Shown here piece after piece: positions 17,438-26,551 of a stretch of 64,000 nt of DNA. The translations under genes and the position numbers were made by a program. The stretch is from contig NZ_CP095043.1 in the NCBI RefSeq assembly GCF_022919175.1, positions 1,798,001 through 1,862,000 of the forward strand, read 5' to 3'. Position 1 is the first letter of the stretch; each line of letters starts with the position of its first letter. The notes beneath the pieces were generated by a model. That model searched no databases, had not been told where the DNA came from, and saw only the letters and a list, made by a program, of their open reading frames with translations. This stretch comes from Leucobacter rhizosphaerae. Lineage in GTDB: Bacteria; Actinomycetota; Actinomycetes; Actinomycetales; Microbacteriaceae.

Positions 17438-18760
17438 TCAACTCCGCGCGATCACTGGTGCGGGGTCGTCGAGGCCCAGGTGGTCGCGGAGCGTGTCCCC
17501 CGAGTAGTCCTCGCGGAAATAGCCGCGCTCTTGGAGCTCCGGGATCAGCCGCTCGCACATCATCTGCATGCCTCCGGGCATGAACGGAGCGTTCACGTTG
17601 AACCCGTCGCACGCCCGGTCGTCGAACCAATCGATCATGTACTCGGCGGCCTGCCCCGGTGTGCCGATGAAAAAACCGTGGCCGGTGCCTCGGGCGTCCT
17701 CGATGATGAGTTCTCGCAACGTGAGCCCGTCGTCGAACGCTCGTCGCCGGAAGATCTCGGATCGACTTGTCGCGAGCTTCGCCGGGAACCGCTCGACCGG
17801 CACCCGGTCGTCGAGATCGACGCCCGTCAGATCGATGCGATGCGAGGCCTCGAGCTGCCGCACGCCGAACTCCATGTTCACCTGCGCAGCGAGGTGGTCC
17901 GCCAGCTCCTGGGCTTCAGCAACCGTATCCCCCATGATCGGAACGAGCCCGGGCAGGATCTTCACCTGTGCGGGGTTCCGCCCTTTCTCCGTGACGATCC
18001 GTTTATAGTTCGCGTAGTACTCCTGAGCGAGACGTTTGTCGGGCTGCGCCGTGTAGATGCAGTCCGCGAATGACGATCCCAGGTCGATCCCGGGACCGGA
18101 GGAGCCGGCCTGCACCAAAATCGGGCGCCCTTGCAACGACGGGCGCATGTTCAGCGGCCCCTGCACGGTGAAGAACTCTCCCCGATGATCGATGCGGTGC
18201 AGTTTTTCCGTGTCCGCCCACACCCCCGATTCCCGATCGGTGACCACGGCATCCGCGTCCCAGCTGTCCCAGAGCTTCGTCACGACATCGAGATACTCAG
18301 TGGCGCGGCGGTACCGGTCGGCGGGATCCGGCATCTCCTCGAGGCCGAAGTTGGAGTTGCCGCGGGAGCTCGTGACGATGTTCCATCCGGCCCGTCCGCC
18401 GCTCATGTGATCGATCCCGAGAATCTGGCGGGCCGTGTTGTACGGCTCGGAGAACGTCGTCGAGATGGTGCCGATGAGCCCGATCTTCGTGGTCCGAGCG
18501 GCAAGTGCCGCGAGCACCGTGACCGGCTCGTAGAGGCCGTTCATCTTCACATCGTTGCGCAGGATCGTGTCGGCGGTGACGATGTCGCCGAAGAACACGG
18601 CGTCGAGCTTCGCGGCCTCTGCCATGAGCGTGAGCTCCAGGACGAAGTCCAGGTAACCCAGTTCCTCGGCTCGACTGCCGGGGAGCCGCCAGCTGTCCTT
18701 GTGGTACCCGGCGGGCAGCATAAAGGTGGTGATGTTCATCTGTTCAGAGCGACGTTCCAT
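17438..18760 (-). CDS. FMN-dependent monooxygenase of the NtaA/SnaA/DszA family
   Basis: The 440-residue protein belongs to the bacterial luciferase-like group that includes nitrilotriacetate and EDTA monooxygenases, DszA and SnaA. Typical segments are MLPAGYHKDSWRLPGS near the N-terminus, FFGDIV, SEPYNTARQ, HMSGGRAGWNIVTS and RPILVQAGSS. These enzymes use FMNH2 supplied by a separate reductase to oxygenate C-N, C-S or ketone substrates. The reductase is very likely the fused protein encoded at 23848-24990 in the same operon. The ATG at 18760 is preceded by GAAGGACG; an ATG at 18739 is less well served. The substrate cannot be read from sequence; an importer of the sulfonate/nitrate type lies immediately upstream. 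Confidence 0.93.
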   Translation of the reverse strand: MERRSEQMNITTFMLPAGYHKDSWRLPGSRAEELGYLDFVLELTLMAEAAKLDAVFFGDIVTADTILRNDVKMNGLYEPVTVLAALAARTTKIGLIGTISTTFSEPYNTARQILGIDHMSGGRAGWNIVTSSRGNSNFGLEEMPDPADRYRRATEYLDVVTKLWDSWDADAVVTDRESGVWADTEKLHRIDHRGEFFTVQGPLNMRPSLQGRPILVQAGSSGPGIDLGSSFADCIYTAQPDKRLAQEYYANYKRIVTEKGRNPAQVKILPGLVPIMGDTVAEAQELADHLAAQVNMEFGVRQLEASHRIDLTGVDLDDRVPVERFPAKLATSRSEIFRRRAFDDGLTLRELIIEDARGTGHGFFIGTPGQAAEYMIDWFDDRACDGFNVNAPFMPGGMQMMCERLIPELQERGYFREDYSGDTLRDHLGLDDPAPVIARS

Positions 18761-18793
18761 GTTTCGTCCTTCATTCGCGTACGGGTGCGGTGC

Positions 18794-19606
18794 TTAGTGG
18801 TGGCCGAGGAGCTCGAGGATTTGCGTCCGTGCCTGACCGAAGCGGGGATCCGCTTTGGTGGCAGCCTGATCCCGGTGGTCTCCGAAGTCGGTGTCGAGCA
18901 CGGTGACGACCGACGCGGGCTTCCCCGCGAGGACCACCACCCGGTCGGAGAGATACAGCGCCTCGTCGATGTCGTGGGTGACGAGGATGATCGTGAGACC
19001 CAAGCGCTTCTGTAGGTCGGCCACGAGATCCTCAAGGCTGAAGCGGGTCTGGGCGTCCACAGAAGCGAACGGCTCGTCCATCAGCATGATCTTCGCCTCG
19101 TACGCGATCCCTCGAGCGATCGCGACCCGCTGCTGCATCCCGCCCGACATCTCCCAGGGGTACTTCTTCCCCTGGCCCCCCAGGCCCACACTCGCGAGCG
19201 CCTCCTCGGCGAGCGCGAGGCGCTTCTTCTTGTCGAAGCGACCCTCGAGCGGGAACGCGACGTTCTCGATCGTGGTCATCCACGGCAGCAGCGACCTGCT
19301 GTAGTCCTGGAACACCACCCCGACGGACGGGTGGGGTTGGCGGATCATCTCCTCTTCGACATACACGTGACCCGCCGTCGGTTGAATCAGCCCGGAGAAG
19401 ATCCGCAGCAGCGTGGTTTTGCCGACCCCGGACGGGCCGACGATGGAGACGAACTCTCCCGCCTCCACCGAGAGGTTGAGGTTCTCGAGCACTCGGTTCT
19501 CGTGCTCTCCGCCGCCGAAGCGCATCGAGACCTGCTCGACGCGTACCGCGGGGTTGTCGTGTTCCCGTCGCAAGCTCGTGGGTTCCATGAGAGTCTCCGT
19601 GTTCAT
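18794..19606 (-). CDS. ABC transporter ATP-binding protein (SsuB/TauB type)
   Basis: The 270-residue ATPase has Walker A GPSGVGKTT, Q-loop FQDYSRSLLPW, signature EMSGGMQQR, Walker B IMLMDEPFASVD and the H-loop in VTHDIDEAL. The LPW and DEPF segments are typical of nitrate/sulfonate/taurine importers. The ATG at 19606 overlaps the upstream permease stop by 4 bp. It energises the pair of permeases encoded at 19603-21184 for the solute captured by the lipoprotein at 21224-22228. Confidence 0.93.
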   Translation of the reverse strand: MNTETLMEPTSLRREHDNPAVRVEQVSMRFGGGEHENRVLENLNLSVEAGEFVSIVGPSGVGKTTLLRIFSGLIQPTAGHVYVEEEMIRQPHPSVGVVFQDYSRSLLPWMTTIENVAFPLEGRFDKKKRLALAEEALASVGLGGQGKKYPWEMSGGMQQRVAIARGIAYEAKIMLMDEPFASVDAQTRFSLEDLVADLQKRLGLTIILVTHDIDEALYLSDRVVVLAGKPASVVTVLDTDFGDHRDQAATKADPRFGQARTQILELLGHH

Positions 19607-20370
19607 TTGGCCATCGCTCCTGATGTGAAGTACCACCGCAGTGGGATCCGCTCGATGCGGGAGAAAATGAGGGTGATCGCGTACCCGATGATCCCGACAA
19701 GCACCGCTCCGGCCCAGGTCTGCGCCATCTGGAAGGTGCTCGAGGAGTTGAGAATGTAGAAGCCCACACCGCGGTTCGCGGCGAAGAGCTCGCTGACGAC
19801 CATCACGGTGATGCCGATGGGCAGCGCCACTCGGATGCCCGCGAAGATCTGAGGCAGGGCGCCCGGCAGCACGACCCTGCGGAAGTAGCGAGCCGGCGGG
19901 ATGCGATAGACCTTGCCGAAGCGCCGGATCGTGGGTTCGATGCCCCGCACGCCGTCGATGGTGTTCAGCAGGATCGGGAAGACGCAGGCGAACGCGATCG
20001 TATAGATTTTCGGACCGGGACCGAGCCCGAACGTTCCGACGATCAGCGGCACCAGCGCCGCCTGGGGTACCGAGCGAGCGAAATTCACGAAGGGATCGAG
20101 CGCTTCGCGCAGCCACCGGATCTCTCCGATGAGCAGCCCGAGCGCCACCCCGATGACGATCGCGAACGTCAGGCCGAGGAGGAGGTTGCCGAGACTGAAG
20201 CCCAGGTACCCGATGAGCAAACCGTTAGCGAGGTCGCGCCAGAGCGTCTCGAGGATCGTGGCGAGCGGCGGAAAGAAGACGTTCTCGCTCCCCGCCGACG
20301 TGAACCACCAGAGCAGCACGAGCACGACGACCAGCCAGCACTTCTCGGCTGTTGTACGGATGAATCTCAC
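19603..20370 (-). CDS. ABC transporter permease (SsuC/TauC type)
   Basis: The 255-residue protein has about six membrane helices and the EAA loop visible in FGKVYRIPPARYFRRVVLPGALPQ, the standard SsuC/TauC layout. The start chosen is the GTG at 20370: it follows AGGAGG at 7-nt spacing, inside the last codons of the upstream permease gene. The longer frame to 20403 has no comparable site. The next gene in the operon is a second, divergent permease, so the pore is probably a heterodimer, unlike the homodimeric SsuC arrangement. Confidence 0.9.
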   Translation of the reverse strand: MRFIRTTAEKCWLVVVLVLLWWFTSAGSENVFFPPLATILETLWRDLANGLLIGYLGFSLGNLLLGLTFAIVIGVALGLLIGEIRWLREALDPFVNFARSVPQAALVPLIVGTFGLGPGPKIYTIAFACVFPILLNTIDGVRGIEPTIRRFGKVYRIPPARYFRRVVLPGALPQIFAGIRVALPIGITVMVVSELFAANRGVGFYILNSSSTFQMAQTWAGAVLVGIIGYAITLIFSRIERIPLRWYFTSGAMAK

Positions 20371-20371
20371 G

Positions 20372-21184
20372 CTAGGCCTCCTGTCGGTTCCACTTGAGTG
20401 CACGCGACTCCACGGCGGCGATGGCAGAGTTGAGCGCCCAGCCGACGAGGCCCGCGAAGATGATGTACGCGAATGCCACGTCCCAGCGCGATGCCTCTTG
20501 GGCCATCGTGATCTGGCGCCCCAGTCCGGGAGTCTGGCTCAGCACCCCGACTCCGACGGCGACCAGGATCGAGATCGACGCCGCGATCCTGAGCCCCGTG
20601 GAAATGAGCGGCAGCGCGCCGGGTACCGTCACTCGCCAGAATCTGCGGAGCGGCGAGATTCGGAACACGGCGACCGTATCGGCCACCGCCTGGTCCTGTC
20701 GACGGCTCCCGGCAATCGCTTGGATCAGGATCGGCCACAGGCAGGACAGGAAGACCATGAGGATCTCCATTCGCGCGTTGACCCCGATGACGAGCACGAT
20801 CACCGGCATGAGCGCCAGCATCGGGAAGGATCGTCCGAACTCGACCACCACCCCGACCGAGCGGGAGAGGAACCCGTTCGTGCCGATCGCGACGCCGAGC
20901 ACCACCCCGACGACGGCGGCGATGCCCCAGCCGGAGAACGCTCCGAAGAGCGTCTGCCCCACCGCGACCCAGAAGGCAGCGGAGAGGAGGACTGCGGCGA
21001 GCGCGGTCACGATCTGCCCGATATCGGGCGCGACCTCGGGGAGTGCTCCGCTCCAGTAGAGCAGTTGCCAGGTACCCGCGAGCACCACGAGCACCAGCAG
21101 ACGGGACAGGATCAGCCGGGCCCGGCGCGAGAGCCCCCTGCTCTTCGCACCGGGCACTGTGATCGGAATGGTGAAGGTCGTCAT
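20372..21184 (-). CDS. ABC transporter permease (SsuC/TauC type), second subunit
   Basis: The 270-residue membrane protein has the same fold as the permease at 19603-20370, including the EAA loop TVAVFRISPLRRFWRVTVPGALP. The two are only moderately similar by eye, which suggests a heterodimeric channel. It starts at the ATG at 21184, about 40 bp after the binding-protein stop, and its last codons contain the ribosome site of the next permease. Confidence 0.9.
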   Translation of the reverse strand: MTTFTIPITVPGAKSRGLSRRARLILSRLLVLVVLAGTWQLLYWSGALPEVAPDIGQIVTALAAVLLSAAFWVAVGQTLFGAFSGWGIAAVVGVVLGVAIGTNGFLSRSVGVVVEFGRSFPMLALMPVIVLVIGVNARMEILMVFLSCLWPILIQAIAGSRRQDQAVADTVAVFRISPLRRFWRVTVPGALPLISTGLRIAASISILVAVGVGVLSQTPGLGRQITMAQEASRWDVAFAYIIFAGLVGWALNSAIAAVESRALKWNRQEA

Positions 21185-21223
21185 CTCAGTACGTCCTCGA
21201 CGGCTCGATCGGCTTCGGGTGGC

Positions 21224-22228
21224 TCATCGCAGTGGCGTTCCGCTCCACAGGATCTCTTCGATCGTCACCGGCTTCTGGACAATGCCGTAGGTCGAGAAGG
21301 CCTTGGCCTGCACCCCGGCCTGGGCCTCGTCGATCGCCACCGAAACGGGAATGAGCGCCTGCGCCGTGAGCGAGGCCCGGTCGACCTCGGAGATCTCCGC
21401 GGTGATGTCGAGGATGGCGTCGACGTTCGCGGGATCCTCGTAGAACGCCTGCGCCTTCTCCATCGCACGAACGAAGGCCGCGGCCGTGTCCTCGTTGTCG
21501 GAGACCCACTGCTTCGTCGCGGCCCACAGCGTGACGGGGGTGCCTGCCATGTACTCGGTGGACGGGTTTGAGACGAGGTGCACGTCATCCCGCGCCATGA
21601 GCTGCTGGTAGTACGGCGCGGAGGCCAGGACCGCGTCGATCGTCCCCTCGCTGAGCGCCGTCTCCATGCCGGTCGAGGCGAGCTCGACGCGCTCGATCGA
21701 CAGCGGATCGATACCGAAGTCCTCGGCTGCGAGGAACATCGGGATCTCGGATCCGGTGTTCAGGCCCTGGATCCCGACCGTGCGCCCCGCAAGATCTGCG
21801 GGCGTCTCGATGTCACTCGACGCGAGCGTGATGATTCCGGAGGTCGGGTTGTCCGGGCTCGTGTAGCCGTTGCCGGCGATGGTCACGATCGGGACTCCGG
21901 CCGCGGCCGAGGTGATCAGGGTGCCCAGCGATCCCGTCGTGATATCGACTTCTCCGCTGACCGCCCTGGCGATGTTCGAGGTCGGGTCGGCGCCGCGAAT
22001 AATCTCGACGTCCAGCCCCTCCTCCTCGAAGTACCCCTCACGGTCGGCGATATAGGCGGGCTCGAAGTGGATCGGGGCGACCACGAGGGAGAGCGGCGTC
22101 AATTCCGACGATCCCGCCCCTCCGGTCTCGGCAGCAGCGTCGCCGCCGAGCGGGTCTGCGCTGCAGCCGGCGAGCGCGAGCCCGGCAGCGGCGAGGACGG
22201 CAATGGTTCCGATCAGTCTCTTCTTCAT
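21224..22228 (-). CDS. ABC transporter solute-binding lipoprotein (SsuA/NMT1 type)
   Basis: The 334-residue protein has a lipoprotein signal with lipobox LAGC (Cys22) and an NMT1/SsuA-type body. Family features include IADREGYFEEEGLDVEII near the N-terminus, SGEVDITTGSLGTLI, and GRTVGIQGLNTGSEI. It binds an organic anion or heterocycle outside the membrane; known relatives bind sulfonates, taurine, nitrate, thiamine precursors or aromatic acids. AAGGAAG precedes the ATG at 22228 on its strand. It is the fourth gene of the minus-strand operon, 135 bp after the aldehyde dehydrogenase gene; a short hairpin in that gap (about 22242-22263) could modulate readthrough. Confidence 0.91.
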   Translation of the reverse strand: MKKRLIGTIAVLAAAGLALAGCSADPLGGDAAAETGGAGSSELTPLSLVVAPIHFEPAYIADREGYFEEEGLDVEIIRGADPTSNIARAVSGEVDITTGSLGTLITSAAAGVPIVTIAGNGYTSPDNPTSGIITLASSDIETPADLAGRTVGIQGLNTGSEIPMFLAAEDFGIDPLSIERVELASTGMETALSEGTIDAVLASAPYYQQLMARDDVHLVSNPSTEYMAGTPVTLWAATKQWVSDNEDTAAAFVRAMEKAQAFYEDPANVDAILDITAEISEVDRASLTAQALIPVSVAIDEAQAGVQAKAFSTYGIVQKPVTIEEILWSGTPLR

Positions 22229-22363
22229 GCGTAACTACTTCCTTGTAGCGCACACCAGCGGTGCGGGTTTATTGGGTGTTGGGTGGAACATGATCCGCTC
22301 CCGGAGCAGGTGATCCCGGTGCGGAAGAATGCGCAGCGGCGATGTGTGCCGGCTGCATCGGAC

Positions 22364-23851
22364 TCAACCGTCGAGGTCGATCACGACGGTCTTGACCTCG
22401 GTGTACTGCTCGACGCCCTCGATGCCGTTCTCGCGACCAATGCCTGACTGCTTCACACCGCCGAAGGGAATGGCGGGGTCGATCCCGACCGCGCTGTTCA
22501 AGCGGATCGTGCCGGCGTCGATGCCGCGAGCCATGCGGAGCGCGGTGGTCATGTCGCGCGTCCAGACGGAAGCGGAGAGGCCGTAGTCGGTGTCGTTCGC
22601 GCGGTCGATCAGGTCCTCGATCGATGCCGAGTCATCGAATCGCTGCACGGCGAGCACCGGTCCGAAGATCTCCTCACGGGCGAAGCGCATCTCGGGTCGC
22701 ACGTCCGTGAACACCGTCGGGCGCACAAAGAACCCCGGCCCGTCGACGCCGCCGCCGCACTCGAGGGTTGCTCCGTCGGACTCCGCCGAGGCCACGTACG
22801 CCAAGACTCGTTCCTTCTGCACTGCCGAGATCAGGGGGCCGAGATCCGCGTCCGGCTCTCCGCCGACGCGAAGCGATTCAGCGATCCGAACGAGCCCTGC
22901 GACGAACTCGTCGTGGATGCGCTCGTGCAGAAAGAGCCGCGATCCGGCGGCGCACACCTGACCGCTGTTGCCGAAGACGCTCATGGCGGCAGCGGGGATC
23001 GCCCGCGCGAGATCCGCGTCCGCGAAGACGAACACGGGGGACTTCCCACCCAGTTCAAGCGAGCAGCGGGTCATCGTCGCAGCGCACAGCTGTCCGATCT
23101 CGGCTCCGACCCGGGTCGAGCCCGTAAAAGAGATCTTCGCGACATCGGGGTGCCGCACCAGCGCATCTCCGGCGACGGTGCCGAAGCCTGGGACCACGTT
23201 CACGACCCCGGCCGGAATACCCGCGTCGTGGATCAGCTCGGCGAACCGGAGCGCCGTGACGGGAGTCAGCTCGGAGGGTTTCAGCACGACCGTGCAACCG
23301 GCCGCGAGCGCCGCAGTCACCTTGTTCACGGCCATCGGCAGTGGCGCATTCCAGGGCACGATCGCGCCCACGACGCCGAGCGGCTGCCGCAGCGTCATCG
23401 CGTGCCACGTGCCGGGCCTCGACATGTCCCGTGTCTCGCCGTGCAGCCGCGTCGCCCATCCGGCGTTCGCGATGGCGGTCTCGGCGGCGTGAGCGACGTC
23501 GAAGGCCCGGGCGACTCCGAGCGGTTTGCCCGTGTTCCGGGACTCCATCAGCGCCAGTTCCTCGAGGTGCTCCTCGAGGAGCTCGCCGAGCCGGTGGATC
23601 AGTCGCCCGCGCGTCGCCGGAGCGAGCGCAGCCCAGGGTCCCCGCGCGAGGCGAGCTGCACGGACGGCATCGTCGACGTCCTCGGCGGAAGCGAGTTCGA
23701 CCTGCGCGAACGCCTCTCCGCTGCGAGGATCGATCAGGTCGGCTGGCCCCCCACGCCCCGCGACGAACTCGCCTCCGATGAACGGCCGCAGCGGTGACGC
23801 GAGGAATGCATCGGCACCGGCCTCGGCCGTTGCCGCGGTGATCCCGCTCAC
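22364..23851 (-). CDS. NAD(P)-dependent aldehyde dehydrogenase
   Basis: The 495-residue protein is a typical aldehyde dehydrogenase of the betaine-aldehyde/class-1 group. The cofactor region VPWNAPLPMAVNKVTAALAAGC, the general-base Glu in LELGGKSP and the catalytic Cys in GNSGQVCAAGSR are all present. It converts an aldehyde to its acid. The start is the GTG at 23851, overlapping the stop of the fused reductase-regulator gene by 4 bp; the open frame beyond it is antisense-like. In this operon it probably removes an aldehyde released by the monooxygenase or by the alcohol dehydrogenases. Confidence 0.93.
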   Translation of the reverse strand: MSGITAATAEAGADAFLASPLRPFIGGEFVAGRGGPADLIDPRSGEAFAQVELASAEDVDDAVRAARLARGPWAALAPATRGRLIHRLGELLEEHLEELALMESRNTGKPLGVARAFDVAHAAETAIANAGWATRLHGETRDMSRPGTWHAMTLRQPLGVVGAIVPWNAPLPMAVNKVTAALAAGCTVVLKPSELTPVTALRFAELIHDAGIPAGVVNVVPGFGTVAGDALVRHPDVAKISFTGSTRVGAEIGQLCAATMTRCSLELGGKSPVFVFADADLARAIPAAAMSVFGNSGQVCAAGSRLFLHERIHDEFVAGLVRIAESLRVGGEPDADLGPLISAVQKERVLAYVASAESDGATLECGGGVDGPGFFVRPTVFTDVRPEMRFAREEIFGPVLAVQRFDDSASIEDLIDRANDTDYGLSASVWTRDMTTALRMARGIDAGTIRLNSAVGIDPAIPFGGVKQSGIGRENGIEGVEQYTEVKTVVIDLDG

Positions 23852-24990
23852 ACCGAGCCTCCGTTGCTCTGCAGGAGTTCGCGCACCAGCGTTGTCGTCG
23901 CTGCGGCGTGCGCCTGCACCGCGCGGCAGGCCGCTTCCACGTCCCGGCGCTCCAGCGCCGCGACGAGGTTTCCCTGACTCGTGCCGTCGAAGAACTCGTC
24001 CCAGGCTTCCACGGGAACGGTGTGCGACCACACGGCCCCGATCCCCATGCGGTTAAACGCACGGGTCAGCTCGAGTGAACCGGCAAGGCCGGTGATACGA
24101 TCCTGCAGCATCGTGTTCAGATCGAGGAACTCGCGCATCGCTCCCGGGACCGAACGAAGCTGCTGCATGCGTGAGTAGATGTCCCTGATCTCGCGCGCGA
24201 CATCATCGGTGAGCGCACTCATTTGCGTCGTGAGCACTCCGCACTCGATGGCAGCGCGCCCCTCGACGCAGTCGCGCATGAGCTCCGCGGTAATGGGCAG
24301 GATCAAGATCCTATTGCCCGGTTCCACTGTGACCAGCCGATCGACAGCGAGTTTCGCGATCGCTCGACCCAGGGTTTCTCTCGAGAGTTCCAGGGCGCCT
24401 GCCACAAGGTCGAGGTCGATCGAGTCTCCGCGGAGCTCTCGATGCTCGAGCACCCACCGCCGGACGGTGAGGTACGCGTGCTCTTCTGCCTCGGAGTGGA
24501 ACGAGCCGAACGCACCCCGATAGTAGGTCAGCGGCTGGGCCGAAGACGCGCGCGCGTCGAGCACTCGTCCGAGGAATACCGTGTGCGTGCCTCCGGTCGC
24601 TTCTTCGTCGACCGAGCACACGATGCGTGCGAGCGCCCCCTCGAGCGTGGGCACACCGAGCACCTCTTCAACCGCGACACCCGCAAACTTGTCGTCGGAC
24701 TTCTTGGCGAAGCGGAAGGCAAGTTCGGTCTGTTCCGCGCTCAGCACATTGATCGCGAACCGCTGCGCGCGCTGCACCTGGTCGTGCGTGTGGCTCGAGC
24801 GATTCAGACAGACGAGCATCATGGGCGGATCCATCGACAGCGAGCTCACCGCGGACACGGTGGTGCCGAACGCGACCCCGTCGACCGTCGTCGTGACCAC
24901 CGCCACGCCACTGGCGAAGTGTCCGACGACGTGGCGGAAGACGTCGTCATCGACCCGGGGTTCCGCGTCGTCGAGTGCTGGGGTGCTCAC
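23848..24990 (-). CDS. Flavin reductase fused to a GntR/FCD-like regulatory region
   Basis: The 380-residue protein has two clear parts. Residues about 17-163 are a flavin reductase-like domain (HFASGVAVVTT, AVSSLSMDPPMMLVCLNRSS, FAINVLSAEQ), the type that supplies FMNH2 to two-component monooxygenases. Residues about 170-235 resemble a GntR winged helix, and 238-372 an FCD-type helical ligand domain, including RAAIECGVLTTQMS. Ordinary reductase partners are about 165-190 residues long and lack these parts. A frameshift artefact is unlikely because one frame is open throughout. It starts the electron supply for the monooxygenase at 17438-18760; the second half may bind DNA, bind ligand, or both. 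It lies 45 bp after the MmgE/PrpD gene. Confidence 0.88.
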   Translation of the reverse strand: MSTPALDDAEPRVDDDVFRHVVGHFASGVAVVTTTVDGVAFGTTVSAVSSLSMDPPMMLVCLNRSSHTHDQVQRAQRFAINVLSAEQTELAFRFAKKSDDKFAGVAVEEVLGVPTLEGALARIVCSVDEEATGGTHTVFLGRVLDARASSAQPLTYYRGAFGSFHSEAEEHAYLTVRRWVLEHRELRGDSIDLDLVAGALELSRETLGRAIAKLAVDRLVTVEPGNRILILPITAELMRDCVEGRAAIECGVLTTQMSALTDDVAREIRDIYSRMQQLRSVPGAMREFLDLNTMLQDRITGLAGSLELTRAFNRMGIGAVWSHTVPVEAWDEFFDGTSQGNLVAALERRDVEAACRAVQAHAAATTTLVRELLQSNGGSV

Positions 24991-25035
24991 GGGTGTGACT
25001 CTCTTTCTGTGGTGCGGGATGTGGGATGCGACGGG

Positions 25036-26436
25036 TCAGGCGATCAGCGCGACCAGCGCACGCATGCTGTCGAGATCCTCGAGGTGGTCGACGGCGTCCT
25101 GCACTCGTCGCGCGTCTGCAGTGGAGATCCGGCCGCCGAACTCGACGTTGAGGAAGAACTTCTCGGCCACCTGATCCCGTGTGAGCGGGTTCCGGTGCAG
25201 ATCCCCCAGTACAGCTTCGACCCTTGTGCGAAACGTCTCCCCCGAACGGGTCCGCACCACCGCTTCTGCGGTCTGGTACTCGTGCGGCGACAGACTGTCG
25301 ACGAGTGTGACGCGATCCAGGAGATCGCGCACCTCGGCGCGTGCCATGTACGCGGCGCTGAGATGCTCGGGACGGACGGTTCCCTCAAGAAGCCCGACCG
25401 CAACGTTGTAGGGAATGCTGAAGAGCCCATCCACCTCGGATCCCGGTGCAGCGGCGAACTCCTGTCCGGTGAAGCCGCGTTTGGTCGTCGGCGTCACGTG
25501 GATCTCCACGGCTTCGATGTCGCGCGCCTCGAGCCGATGGGCGTGCTTGAGACGAATCACCGCGTCCAGGGCGGGATGGGCGGCCCGGCACGACGCCCAC
25601 GGCTTGATGATCATGTCGCCGAAGTAGCTCCGGCCGAGATCCTCCAGCATCCGCTCCGGATGGGGGTCCGGGCTGAAGAGAGTGAAGAAACCGAACGAGG
25701 ACGTCAGTGCGTCGTGCACTCCCGAGAAACCCGCTGCGGCGAGATCCGCCGACACAACGGCGTTGCGCGCGGCCATCGCCTGCGGCAGTTTGAAGGAGGA
25801 GGCCTTGTCGAAGAGGTTCTGCACCGTTCCGGACATCTGGTTGAGCGCGTGTCCGAGCGCATCGCGATACTGCTGAGCACCGAAGCCGGCGAGCTTGCCG
25901 ACGATGGCGGCGCCACCCATCACGTTCACGGTTCCGGTGTTGTCCCCGCCGCTCGCGGTGTGGAAGCCGGAGGCAACGGCCAGTCTTGAAGCCAGATCAT
26001 CTCCGAGTACGAGCGCCTCGAGGAATTGCGCTCCGGAGGCGTCTGCCCGCTCGCTCGCGGCGAGGGCGACCGGGACCGTCGTGCCACTGATGTGCGCGGC
26101 CACCATATTCGCGTCGCCGGCTTCTGCGCCGACGGCCTCGAAGTCGTAGGAGCGCATGGACAGCGCGTTGAGCATCGCGGCGTGCGGGGCCGGGAGAGCG
26201 GTCCCCGTTCCGATGACGGTCGACTCGGCGCTGCCGCCGTACGAGGCGAACACCGACCGTGCAGCAGCGTTCCCTGTGGCGTCGACGCCTGCGAGGATGT
26301 TGCCGATGCTGTCGAGCACTCGCTCCTTGGCGCGTGCGATGGTGGCCTGCGGAATCATGGCGAGTGCCGCCTCTTCCAGATGAGATGCGATGACGCCCGC
26401 GTAGTCGCGGTCCGTGGACTCGATCTGCTGCTGCAT
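25036..26436 (-). CDS. MmgE/PrpD family protein
   Basis: The 466-residue protein matches the MmgE/PrpD family, with DSIGNILAG near the N-terminus, the central GGDNTGTVNVMGGAA region, and IKPWASCRAAHPALDA followed by VEIHVTP. Characterised members include 2-methylcitrate dehydratase, cis-aconitate decarboxylase and iminodisuccinate epimerase, so the fold serves several dehydration, decarboxylation or epimerisation reactions on polycarboxylates. No other methylcitrate-cycle gene is nearby, so a PrpD role is not supported. It is the first gene of the nine-gene operon ending at 16331 and stands directly behind the AT-rich inverted repeat at 26552-26573. Confidence 0.9.
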   Translation of the reverse strand: MQQQIESTDRDYAGVIASHLEEAALAMIPQATIARAKERVLDSIGNILAGVDATGNAAARSVFASYGGSAESTVIGTGTALPAPHAAMLNALSMRSYDFEAVGAEAGDANMVAAHISGTTVPVALAASERADASGAQFLEALVLGDDLASRLAVASGFHTASGGDNTGTVNVMGGAAIVGKLAGFGAQQYRDALGHALNQMSGTVQNLFDKASSFKLPQAMAARNAVVSADLAAAGFSGVHDALTSSFGFFTLFSPDPHPERMLEDLGRSYFGDMIIKPWASCRAAHPALDAVIRLKHAHRLEARDIEAVEIHVTPTTKRGFTGQEFAAAPGSEVDGLFSIPYNVAVGLLEGTVRPEHLSAAYMARAEVRDLLDRVTLVDSLSPHEYQTAEAVVRTRSGETFRTRVEAVLGDLHRNPLTRDQVAEKFFLNVEFGGRISTADARRVQDAVDHLEDLDSMRALVALIA

Positions 26437-26551
26437 GTGTGCGCACCTTTCCTCGGCGGCACCATTGCCGGCGGGCTCTCATGGCCTCTGGTGGGCCGAT
26501 GATCCTCAGTCTTCCAGGAGCAGACGGTCTCGAAAAGACTGATGTTTTGGA

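Noticed and set aside
25036..26436. 2-methylcitrate dehydratase (prpD) of the methylcitrate cycle
   Set aside because: Only the family fits; no prpB, prpC or acn-type gene is nearby, so the specific name is not supported.
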